Below, in pieces: positions 16,213-23,317 of a stretch of DNA of 64,000 bases; position 1 is the first letter of the stretch; each line of letters opens with the position of its first letter. Below the pieces are notes generated by a model, which did no database searches, was not told the origin of the DNA, and worked only from the letters and a program-made list of their open reading frames with translations. Origin of the DNA: Petrocella sp024636985 (GTDB taxonomy: Bacteria > Bacillota > Clostridia > Lachnospirales > Vallitaleaceae); the NCBI GenBank assembly GCA_024636985.1, contig JAGXFY010000052.1:1-64000 (forward strand), in the 5' to 3' direction. Both the position numbers and the translations under genes were made by a program.

Positions 16213-16825
16213 GATCATCACCTAACTGATAGAGATTATGCTTATGAATATAGTCAGAAACAGCGTCAGGTACATAATAGTTAATAGGTTTGCCTTCTGC
16301 AACACGTTGTCGAATGATTGTGCTGGAGACTTCTATTTGAGGCATATGTACATTCATAAAAGAAGTGCTATAACATTCTCTGAGTCTGGCTTGTTGCTCC
16401 AGTGACTTTTCCTCATCATAACCGCTACGATGAACAATAACAAAAGCGCCAATTTTAAGGAGTTTCTTATGATTGTACCATTCTTCCAGATTAAAAAGTG
16501 AGTCTGTACCTATAATTAACCAATACTTGTTATCAGGGAACTCTTTTTGAAGCATAGCAAATGTATCTACAGAATAAACCTTACCTTTTCTGTTCAACTC
16601 ATAATCTGAGATCTTAAAGGTTGGATGGTCTTTGGTAGCCAGACGACACATTTCCATACGATGGGCACTATCAATAATAACCTCATCCTCTTTATGAGGA
16701 GGATTGCCAGAAGGCATAAACCATATCTCATCAAAAAGATGATGATCGGATGTACACTGGGCTGCTATTAGATGACCAATATGTATGGGATTGAAGGTTC
16801 CACCCATGATAGCAATGTTTTTCAT
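16199..16825 (-). CDS. nadD: Nicotinate-nucleotide adenylyltransferase NadD
   Basis: 208 residues. The nucleotidyltransferase motifs are GGTFNPIHIGHLIAA at the N-terminus (with the H-x-G-H site) and VSSTIIRQRV near the C-terminus. It makes nicotinate adenine dinucleotide from NaMN and ATP in NAD synthesis. The gene lies 26 bases after yhbY, in conserved order. Confidence 0.96.
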   Translation of the reverse strand: MKNIAIMGGTFNPIHIGHLIAAQCTSDHHLFDEIWFMPSGNPPHKEDEVIIDSAHRMEMCRLATKDHPTFKISDYELNRKGKVYSVDTFAMLQKEFPDNKYWLIIGTDSLFNLEEWYNHKKLLKIGAFVIVHRSGYDEEKSLEQQARLRECYSTSFMNVHMPQIEVSSTIIRQRVAEGKPINYYVPDAVSDYIHKHNLYQLGDDHEIR

Positions 16826-16851
16826 AAAGACTCCTTAATCGTTATTGTCTT

Positions 16852-17142
16852 CTATTTTGGTAAGACTATTTTAGGCTCATCCTTAGAAGGTCTATAGAGA
16901 ACAAACTTACGTCCTATGACTTGAACCACTTGAGCGTGGGTTCTCTCGCTGATCATTTCTGCAATATCTTTCACTTCATAGATACAGTTTTTCAGTACAG
17001 TGACTTTGATCAGTTCTCGTTTTTCAAGTGCTTCATTTATGCCCTCTGTTAACTCCGGAGAAGCGCCGCCTTTTCCAACTTGAAAAATGGGTTCTAAAGT
17101 ATTCGCCAATTTTTTCAAATATGCTCTTTGTTTCGAATTCAT
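16852..17142 (-). CDS. yhbY: YhbY, CRM-domain ribosome assembly protein
   Basis: 96 residues forming one CRM RNA-binding domain. The motifs QRAYLKKLANTLEPIFQVGKGG (shortened: LKKLANTLEPIFQVGKGG) and IGRKFVLYRPSK mark the family, which binds the large-subunit precursor. A good AAGGAGA site precedes the ATG. About 100 bases separate it from obgE. Confidence 0.93.
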   Translation of the reverse strand: MNSKQRAYLKKLANTLEPIFQVGKGGASPELTEGINEALEKRELIKVTVLKNCIYEVKDIAEMISERTHAQVVQVIGRKFVLYRPSKDEPKIVLPK

Positions 17143-17241
17143 ATATTTCTCCTTGTAATTTGGTCAAGCATCAAAACTAAGAATCTCAAAATCACTTACA
17201 CAGTATGTAAAGTTCAATTCTCTAGTTTTGACACTTTAACC

Positions 17242-18519
17242 TTATTTATAATAGTCAAATTGTAAATAATAGATTTTTACTGTGTCGCCTTCTTCTATAC
17301 CTAAAGACTCAAGTTCTTTAAGAATGCCCTCAGTTTCAAGAAAATTCTGAAAGAAAATAAAGCCTTTTTCATCTTCAAGATTGGTATAGCCAAGCATACG
17401 TTCGACTCTACTACCTTCGACTGTAAAAACACCATCGGCTTCTTTAGAAACAATAATAGGTTCTTTTGGATCTTCGATGTTTTTAATAAAGAACTCTTGT
17501 TCATATATTAAGTGTTCCTGTGGCATAACTTTTAATATGCCATCTAGGTGATACAGAAGTTCATTCAACCCTTTTCTTGCTACAGCTGAGATTGGAAAAA
17601 CTTTAATCCCCTCTTTTTCAAATGTCTCTTTAAGTCGATCAAGGGCTTCATTTTCAAACAAGGCATCTATTTTGTTTGCTGCAATAATTTGAGGTTTTTT
17701 CAATAATTCAGGGTTAAATTGTTCTAATTCATATTGCATTTTACGAATATCTTCAATTGGGTCTCTACCCTCTGTCGATGCAACATCCACCACATGCAGT
17801 AAAACTTTCGTTCTTTCAACATGCTTCAAAAATTCATGTCCAAGGCCAATACCCTCTGATGCCCCTTCAATGAGTCCCGGAATATCTGCAATAACAAATC
17901 CGTCTCCATTAATATCAACGACACCTAAGTTAGGGTTTAAAGTTGTAAAATGGTAGTTTGCTATTTTGGGTTTTGCATTGGATACAACAGAAAGTAATGT
18001 AGATTTACCCACATTTGGATAACCTACCAAACCGACATCAGCAATAGACTTGAGTTCAAGAATAATCTCAATTTCCTTGTTTTCTTGACCCGGTTGTGCA
18101 TATTTTGGTATTTGCATGGTAGGCGTCGCATAATGCTGATTGCCCTTACCACCTTTACCACCATTTAATAATTTATAGACTTCATCGGAAGCAGAAAGGT
18201 CTTTTATGACTTTTCCGGTATTCGCTTCTTTAATGATGGTTCCTTTTGGGACTTTGATGATAAGATCATCGGCATCCTTGCCATGACAATTACTGCCCAT
18301 GCCCATTTGACCGCTTCCTGCTTTAAAAACCCGAGCGTGTCTAAAGGGATACAAGGTGTTTAAGTTGGGATCAACTATAAAAATTACATCCCCACCACGA
18401 CCACCATCGCCACCATCTGGGCCTCCATTTGGTACATATTTTTCACGTCGGAAGCTGACACAACCGTCCCCGCCTCGTCCTGATTTCACTTTTAGTCTTA
18501 CTTGATCTACAAAAATCAT
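17242..18519 (-). CDS. obgE: GTPase ObgE
   Basis: 425 residues in three domains: the glycine-rich Obg fold (about 1-157, with GGDGCVSFRREKYVPNGGP), the G domain (G1 GYPNVGKSTLL, G3 DIPGL, G4 ANKID) and the C-terminal OCT domain (about 345-420). It acts in large-subunit assembly and the stringent response. The ATG at 18519 is chosen because AAGGTG lies about 8 bases upstream and the family starts with M-x-F-V-D; the open frame begins three codons earlier. Confidence 0.97.
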   Translation of the reverse strand: MIFVDQVRLKVKSGRGGDGCVSFRREKYVPNGGPDGGDGGRGGDVIFIVDPNLNTLYPFRHARVFKAGSGQMGMGSNCHGKDADDLIIKVPKGTIIKEANTGKVIKDLSASDEVYKLLNGGKGGKGNQHYATPTMQIPKYAQPGQENKEIEIILELKSIADVGLVGYPNVGKSTLLSVVSNAKPKIANYHFTTLNPNLGVVDINGDGFVIADIPGLIEGASEGIGLGHEFLKHVERTKVLLHVVDVASTEGRDPIEDIRKMQYELEQFNPELLKKPQIIAANKIDALFENEALDRLKETFEKEGIKVFPISAVARKGLNELLYHLDGILKVMPQEHLIYEQEFFIKNIEDPKEPIIVSKEADGVFTVEGSRVERMLGYTNLEDEKGFIFFQNFLETEGILKELESLGIEEGDTVKIYYLQFDYYK

Positions 18520-18613
18520 AACTTGCACCTTTTTTCCGTTGCTTTAATAACACATCAACAGTTCTTTTTCATATTATAACATAATCTAACCTACACTCAT
18601 ACTATCGTAAACA

Positions 18614-18768
18614 GAACAAAGAGGCTTTGCCTCGCTTTGCAAAGCAAATTGTTCCGGCAGGAAATACTTCCTTGATAGTTAATGCGATGCTTCAACGCAT
18701 TAACATGGCATTATCTTTCCTAGAGAAGAACAAAGAGGCTACGCCTCGTTTTGCAAAGCAAATTGTTA
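18614..18768. repeat. Two 41-bp cloverleaf-like repeats flanking a long hairpin
   Basis: Copies at 18614-18654 and 18728-18768 share 37 of 41 bases. Each begins GAACAA and ends TTGTTC or TTGTTA, an outer inverted repeat, and encloses two further palindromes, GAGGC-N3-GCCTC and TTTGCAAAG. Between the copies a perfect 9-bp inverted repeat (GTTAATGCG 18678-18686, CGCATTAAC 18696-18704) forms another hairpin. An open frame runs across the element on the plus strand but its sequence is only repeat. Confidence 0.75.
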
Positions 18769-18789
18769 CGGTAGGAAAGTTTCCTAGAA

Positions 18790-18827
18790 TAATAAAAAAG
18801 TTTCAACAGTCTAAACCATTGAAACTT
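18790..18827 (-). terminator. Terminator between rpmA and obgE
   Basis: On the minus strand TTGAAACTT follows AAGTTTCAA (arms 18819-18827 and 18798-18806) with a 12-base loop and then TTTTTATT. This is a strong intrinsic terminator placed directly after rpmA, so obgE needs read-through or its own promoter. Confidence 0.85.
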
Positions 18828-18836
18828 AAATAATTC

Positions 18837-19121
18837 TTATTGAGCTTTTGGATAAACAGATACTTGTTTTTTGTCTCTGCCTTTTCTTTCAAACTTAACA
18901 ACACCGTCTACCAATGCAAAAAGCGTATCGTCGCCGCCTCTTCCTACATTGTTACCAGGATGAATCTTAGTTCCACGTTGTCTAAATAGTATATTACCTG
19001 CTAACACAAATTGTCCGTCCGCTCTTTTTGCACCGAGTCTTTTGGATTCGGAATCTCTACCGTTTTTGGTAGAACCAACTCCTTTTTTATGTGCAAATAA
19101 TTGAAGGTTCATTCTTAACAT
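18837..19121 (-). CDS. rpmA: Ribosomal protein L27 with Prp-cleaved N-terminus
   Basis: 94 residues. The N-terminal extension MLRMNLQLFAHKKG carries the Firmicutes cleavage site (after the LQLF segment), which the protease Prp must remove before L27 can work in the peptidyl-transferase centre. The rest (GSTKNGRDSESKRLGAK and so on) is standard L27. GGAGGTG lies ahead of the ATG at 19121. It is adjacent to prp, its processing enzyme. Confidence 0.97.
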   Translation of the reverse strand: MLRMNLQLFAHKKGVGSTKNGRDSESKRLGAKRADGQFVLAGNILFRQRGTKIHPGNNVGRGGDDTLFALVDGVVKFERKGRDKKQVSVYPKAQ

Positions 19122-19123
19122 GG

Positions 19124-19447
19124 TTACACCTCCTCGATTTTAATATTTATATAATCATGTCCATATTCTTCATAAATCGATGTCATACCCAGTTCAAATG
19201 TATCAAGTAAAACTTGACTTGTGGGAGACAAAGTCGCCTTCATCATCATGTCGATTTTTCCGTCTTCATCATATTGAAGTGAAAATCGGTCATCTGTAAA
19301 GGACTTAATAGCATTGACTGTATTAATAGCAAGGACTGAAACACTTGCACATACAATGTCTTTACCTGTTTCTTCAAAACCTGAATGACCACTCACACAA
19401 AAACCCACGTTACCGGCTACTCTTTTATAAAGTATAATTTCTATCAT
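19124..19447 (-). CDS. prp: Prp, ribosomal-processing cysteine protease
   Basis: 107 residues. GHSGFEETGKDIVCASVSVL carries the catalytic His and Cys of the Prp/YsxB family, which trims the N-terminus of L27. The ATG at 19447 was chosen: it lies one base after the TAG of rplU, so translation is probably by re-initiation. The longer open frame to 19519 overlaps rplU and has no family match. Confidence 0.94.
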   Translation of the reverse strand: MIEIILYKRVAGNVGFCVSGHSGFEETGKDIVCASVSVLAINTVNAIKSFTDDRFSLQYDEDGKIDMMMKATLSPTSQVLLDTFELGMTSIYEEYGHDYINIKIEEV

Positions 19448-19448
19448 A

Positions 19449-19763
19449 CTATAAAGTAATCGCGTCGATTTTAACTGCAGTGAAAGGTTGTCTATGACCT
19501 TGTTTTCTTTTATAACCATTGTTCTTAGGCTTGTATTTGAAAACAGTGATTTTTTTGCTTTTACCTTCAGCAGTAACAGTTCCTGTTACTTTTGCAGTAG
19601 CTATTGTAGGGTTCCCAAGGGTTAAATCCCCTTCGTTTGAAACCAACATAACTTGATCAAAAACCACAGCATCACCTTCAGCTAATCCGAGTTTTTCTAC
19701 TCTGACGATATCACCTTCAGCTACTTTGTATTGTTTTCCACCTGTTGCTATAATTGCATACAT
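19449..19763 (-). CDS. rplU: Ribosomal protein L21
   Basis: 104 residues with the L21 signature MYAIIATGGKQYKVAEGD and the C-terminal KRKQGHRQPFTAVKI. The ATG at 19763 is fixed by the GAGGAGGTG site 6-14 bases upstream; the open frame extends into the regulatory leader. First gene of rplU-prp-rpmA. Confidence 0.97.
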   Translation of the reverse strand: MYAIIATGGKQYKVAEGDIVRVEKLGLAEGDAVVFDQVMLVSNEGDLTLGNPTIATAKVTGTVTAEGKSKKITVFKYKPKNNGYKRKQGHRQPFTAVKIDAITL

Positions 19764-19842
19764 TCTGGCACCTCCTCGTTTTTTAAGACTCGCCGGTTTT
19801 GGCGTCCGAAGACTTATAACCTGACCGTGCGGCATACCATGA
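19764..19842 (-). promoter_or_regulatory. L21 leader (autoregulatory RNA)
   Basis: On the minus strand the leader contains GTATGCCGCACGGTCAGGTT, then AAGTCTTCGGAC, GCCAAAACCGGCG and AGTCTTAAAAAACGAGGAGG, which match the Firmicutes L21 leader RNA closely. It is thought to let free L21 control its own operon. Confidence 0.85.
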
Positions 19843-19845
19843 TAT

Positions 19846-19874
19846 AGATTATCACAGTTAGCAAACTATGTCAA
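19846..19874 (-). promoter_or_regulatory. Promoter of rplU-prp-rpmA
   Basis: Minus-strand TTGACA (19869-19874) and TAATCT (19846-19851) are spaced 17 bases apart, just upstream of the L21 leader. Confidence 0.75.
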
Positions 19875-19922
19875 GGTCTTTTAGTAAATAACGATTTTGT
19901 GCTTCATCAACATATCTACGGT

Positions 19923-19950
19923 TTGCAGACATACCAATCTTTGCTATAAT
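19923..19950 (+). promoter_or_regulatory. Promoter of the 19984 gene
   Basis: TTGCAG (19923-19928) and TATAAT (19945-19950) with a 16-base spacer, about 34 bases ahead of the start codon. Confidence 0.6.
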
Positions 19951-19983
19951 AAGAACAGTTCATATCGTGAATGTGGAGGTATT

Positions 19984-20520
19984 ATGAAAGAGATAAAAGT
20001 AACCTATGACAAAAAGCTTGCTAAGTACCATACTGTATACCATTATCATAAAAACATGACAGCCTTCCGATTAGATGTCTACCGAAAACTGTCACAGAGA
20101 GAAGATTTATTTATTATGATTGAAACCCATCTTGGGTCTGTACATCAACCTACACCTTTGGATTATGTTATAGGCATAGAAAAAAACCTAAACCGATTTA
20201 ATTTACAACATCAAATAAGACCCATTCAGGTACGTCATGGTAAATCCATTCTTGGCGTATTAAGTAGAGGAAAACCCATTGAAGATTTTGCAATTGCTTT
20301 TCTTATTCCTAAGGAACAGTTGGATGATACCCTTTTTGAAACGTTCTTCTGCGAATATGATTTAAAAATCGGCTACGGTATAAAAACGGACCAAACCCAA
20401 TTATTTGAAGACTATAGAAAAGGTTATGTTAAGTCTTTTGACGACCCCAGCTACTTTTCTCACAACCTCTTTGATTCTAGAATCTTCAACAAATTCCTTT
20501 CCACAGAAATGTTGACTTAA
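19984..20520 (+). CDS. Protein of unknown function (178 residues)
   Basis: A soluble protein with no signal peptide or membrane segment, beginning MKEIKVTYDKKLAKYHTVYH. It contains a lysine- and histidine-rich start and a mixed alpha/beta body with LDYVIGIEKNLNRF. The ATG at 19984 has GGAGG 5-9 bases upstream; the open frame starts 87 bases earlier but overlaps the promoter. It is transcribed opposite to rplU and converges with the next gene. No family recognised. Confidence 0.75.
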   Translation: MKEIKVTYDKKLAKYHTVYHYHKNMTAFRLDVYRKLSQREDLFIMIETHLGSVHQPTPLDYVIGIEKNLNRFNLQHQIRPIQVRHGKSILGVLSRGKPIEDFAIAFLIPKEQLDDTLFETFFCEYDLKIGYGIKTDQTQLFEDYRKGYVKSFDDPSYFSHNLFDSRIFNKFLSTEMLT

Positions 20521-20535
20521 TAGCAAAAATGGGTT

Positions 20536-21066
20536 TTAGAAAAACTCAATATCATCACTGCTGATTAATTCAGCAAACCAATTGGCCATGATCCTATGAT
20601 GATGGTCAATAATTTGTTGTGCTGTCAGTGGTATTGAGTCGAATGTAGAATGAGCATCTTTCGCCAATATATTGTGATACCCAAGAGAAAATGCCTGCCT
20701 ACAAGTCGTATCTATACTGCCTTCGGTCTGTACCCCTGTAATGACTAGGTATTTGATATCTTCTCTCGTTAACAGGTCATGCAATTTTGTTTTATAAAAT
20801 GCATTAGGGGTATGATTCTCAATGATATAATCCTTTTCAATAGGCTGAATAAATGGATGTATCTCCCATTCTTTTGTACCTTTAATAAAACCTGAATCTT
20901 CATCTGAATGTTGCAAATATATGACCATGGCACCTTCTTCATGCGCTCGGTCAATCAGGTTTCTAATATTCTTAAGCAATGCTTCTTCATTATATAATCT
21001 AAATTTATCTTTATCAAAAAGACCTTGTTGAACTTCAAGTACCAATAAAGCTGTCTTGTTATCCAC
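20536..21066 (-). CDS. Isochorismatase-family protein with replaced catalytic residues
   Basis: 176 residues with the fold of the cysteine-hydrolase/isochorismatase family: ALLVLEVQQGLF, the Lys segment TPNAFYKTKL, and VITGVQTEGSIDTTCRQAF. In the family the triad is Asp, Lys, Cys. Here the Asp position is Glu (VLEVQ) and the nucleophile position is Ser (TEGSID), while the Cys five residues on is conserved in many relatives. It may be inactive or have changed chemistry. The GTG at 21066 is the likely start, with AAAGGAGGG upstream; an upstream ATG at 21093 lacks a site. Substrate unknown. Confidence 0.8.
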   Translation of the reverse strand: MDNKTALLVLEVQQGLFDKDKFRLYNEEALLKNIRNLIDRAHEEGAMVIYLQHSDEDSGFIKGTKEWEIHPFIQPIEKDYIIENHTPNAFYKTKLHDLLTREDIKYLVITGVQTEGSIDTTCRQAFSLGYHNILAKDAHSTFDSIPLTAQQIIDHHHRIMANWFAELISSDDIEFF

Positions 21067-21127
21067 GTGAAGCCCTCCTTTCACATGTTTCAATTCCAGT
21101 ATAACATATGTGTCAAAAAAAGTTGCC

Positions 21128-21373
21128 TTAATACTTGAAGTCTAATAATTGATTGAATTTTTGGAAATCTTCTTTTAGAACATGAACATAATATGCATTT
21201 CTTGATGATGGTGTTCTGTCATTTTTATGTCCAGTAAGTATTTTGTATTTGTATTTTATGTCGTTTTCATCAAGCAATCCAATAACACGGTTAAACTCAT
21301 TTTCTAAAGTTGTTATATATGCTTCTTGCCAGTCACCGAAAAAAAAGTCTTTTAATTTCTTAAAAGTCGACAT
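21128..21373 (-). CDS. Small protein of unknown function (81 residues)
   Basis: A soluble protein with the segments MSTFKKLKDFFFGDWQEAY and YYVHVLKEDFQKFNQLL. The second half resembles a small ferredoxin-like fold as in DUF2007-type proteins, but this is only an impression. The GGGCGGTGA site supports the ATG at 21373. It stands between rng and the isochorismatase-like gene. Confidence 0.7.
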   Translation of the reverse strand: MSTFKKLKDFFFGDWQEAYITTLENEFNRVIGLLDENDIKYKYKILTGHKNDRTPSSRNAYYVHVLKEDFQKFNQLLDFKY

Positions 21374-21447
21374 ATGTCACCGCCCTCATTTTTATACTCT
21401 CATTTTAACAAATGTATATTATAAATTCAACAATAAAATTATGTTAT

Positions 21448-22635
21448 CTAATTATCCCACAATTCGGATAAGGGTTGCTTGATTTTTTTTCTCGTTACTT
21501 CAACCAGCCCAAGTGCTGTCATATCAATAACCGTTGTTTTAATTCTATCAAAGCTTGTTAGATATCTTAACTTCTGCATGAGCTTATTCTTGTCATCCGG
21601 ATCTGTCATATCAATAAAATCAATGATAATAATACCCGAAATATTTCTAGCGCGCAATTGATAGGCAATTTCTTCAGCAGCCTCCATATTGGTATTAAAA
21701 ATTGTTTCTTTAACTTGCTTCTTACTTAAAGTTTTCTCAGTATTGACATCAATCACAGTTAGAGCTTCCGTAGGTTCTATGATAATGGATGCACCTGATT
21801 TTAGCCACACTTTTTTATGTAAAAGTTTATCGATTTTGCTTTGAACATTAAAGTAATTATACAAAGACATCTCTTGGTCTACGAGCATGAGTTTGTGAAC
21901 GATTTCAGGATGATTTTCACTCAAAAAATTTTCAACTTCACTATACAGGTTTTGATCATCATATATATAATCTGTGACTTCATCTTCATGAAAATCCTTA
22001 AGCAAAGTCATATAAGGTGATCCTTGGGTATAGATACGTTGACCTGTGCTTCTAAAAGCCAAGGTTTTTAGGATCTTTTCATATAATTGAATGAGTTTTC
22101 GAACCTCATCAACCACCAAATCATCGGAAACAAAACTACAATTGGTACGAACAATAAAACCGTATGATTTTGAAACATAATTTTTAATAAGTGTTTTGAG
22201 CCTTAATCTTTCTTCATCCTCCGTGATTTTTGAGGATATAAAAACGGATGGTTTATCCGTTGTCAGAACAACGTAGCGACCGGTTAAACAAAAGTCAGTA
22301 ATAGCTTTTGCCAATTTGGTCTTATGCGCATCTTTTTGAATCTGTATGAGAATTTCATCCCCAGGCACGAGCGCCTGACCTTTTCCCACTTTTTTTGCGT
22401 AATAAATATTTTTGGATTCAAGTAAAGATAGAAAAACATTGTCCGATTTACCAATATCAACAAAAGCGGACTGAATGTTTTTTTTAATGGTCTTTACAGT
22501 ACCCACATAGATATTACCAATATCCGTTTCAACTTCACCTGAAAAAAGATGTACTTCAAGGACGCGTTCTTTTTCATCCAAAAGTGCGCTTAATATGTTT
22601 TCATTGTAACGGGTGGTCACCAATTTTTTGCTCAT
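21448..22635 (-). CDS. rng: Ribonuclease E/G family protein
   Basis: 395 residues, the minimal catalytic form. The N-terminal S1 domain contains GNIYVGTVKTIKKNIQSAFVDIG (part: VKTIKKNIQSAFVDIG); the DNase-I-like catalytic part has the metal-binding Asp residues in TVIDVNTEK and IIIDFIDM. The usual zinc-link cysteines after VTRKK are absent, as the protein ends shortly after. It processes structured RNA such as rRNA precursors. It is adjacent to the radical SAM pair, as in many Clostridia. Confidence 0.93.
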   Translation of the reverse strand: MSKKLVTTRYNENILSALLDEKERVLEVHLFSGEVETDIGNIYVGTVKTIKKNIQSAFVDIGKSDNVFLSLLESKNIYYAKKVGKGQALVPGDEILIQIQKDAHKTKLAKAITDFCLTGRYVVLTTDKPSVFISSKITEDEERLRLKTLIKNYVSKSYGFIVRTNCSFVSDDLVVDEVRKLIQLYEKILKTLAFRSTGQRIYTQGSPYMTLLKDFHEDEVTDYIYDDQNLYSEVENFLSENHPEIVHKLMLVDQEMSLYNYFNVQSKIDKLLHKKVWLKSGASIIIEPTEALTVIDVNTEKTLSKKQVKETIFNTNMEAAEEIAYQLRARNISGIIIIDFIDMTDPDDKNKLMQKLRYLTSFDRIKTTVIDMTALGLVEVTRKKIKQPLSELWDN

Positions 22636-22639
22636 GTCA

Positions 22640-23317
22640 TCACAATCCTAACTTAACCTCTAGCAAAGGTCTTAAACCATTATGCTCATGGTAGATTTCA
22701 ACTCTGTGGAATCTATAATCACCACGTTCATAAGACAAATCGTTTAAAGCCAATAATTTCTCAAGCACCATTTCCGGCTTGACATTAAAATGGCTGCCGT
22801 TGGCGATGGTCATTATAAGGTTTTGATCTTTTAAAACGATATTTATAATACCCGGTCTTAAATCAAAATCATTAATTTTACCCTTTTTATTCTTTTTTCT
22901 TATTATTAACGTGTCCTGTGACATCATAGCTGTCACCATAGGTTCAGTTATAATCGGCTTTAGAATCTCTATCTTATAAGTAGCCGCGACAACCGATGCC
23001 ATAGCTGACGTTTCTTTACTCATGATCTCAACCCCATCTAAAAAGACAATACCCTCTGGTGCTTTCTCATTGATGGCTTCTAATAAAACATCAATAGCCA
23101 CATCTTCTGTCAACTTAACATCCATATATTCACTTTCACTGGTCACCCCAACGGCTAAGGCACTGGCAAAAGAAAATATCTGATGAGGATTAAAACCTTC
23201 TGAGTATGCAATAGGTATACCTGCTCTACTAAACATTTTCTGAAAAGTACGCATCATGTCCAAATGGCCAACAAATCGAATCGGTCCTTCTTTTTTAAAT
23301 TTAAGCCTTACGAGCAT
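22640..23317 (-). CDS. DUF2344 radical-SAM-associated protein (TIGR03936 family)
   Basis: 225 residues beginning MLVRLKFKKEGPIRFVGHLD, with the family segment SEGFNPHQIFSFASALAVGV. Members always accompany a B12-binding radical SAM protein and probably help it act on RNA. The ATG at 23317 is chosen for its GGAGGTA site; it overlaps the end of the upstream radical SAM gene by 17 bases. Confidence 0.92.
   Translation of the reverse strand: MLVRLKFKKEGPIRFVGHLDMMRTFQKMFSRAGIPIAYSEGFNPHQIFSFASALAVGVTSESEYMDVKLTEDVAIDVLLEAINEKAPEGIVFLDGVEIMSKETSAMASVVAATYKIEILKPIITEPMVTAMMSQDTLIIRKKNKKGKINDFDLRPGIINIVLKDQNLIMTIANGSHFNVKPEMVLEKLLALNDLSYERGDYRFHRVEIYHEHNGLRPLLEVKLGL

Noticed and set aside
18627..18833. 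68-residue plus-strand open frame
   Set aside because: It is made of the two cloverleaf repeats and the terminator; its repeated peptide is a by-product.
19449..19835. Longer start of L21 at 19835
   Set aside because: The extra codons overlap the L21 leader RNA; the Shine-Dalgarno site supports 19763.
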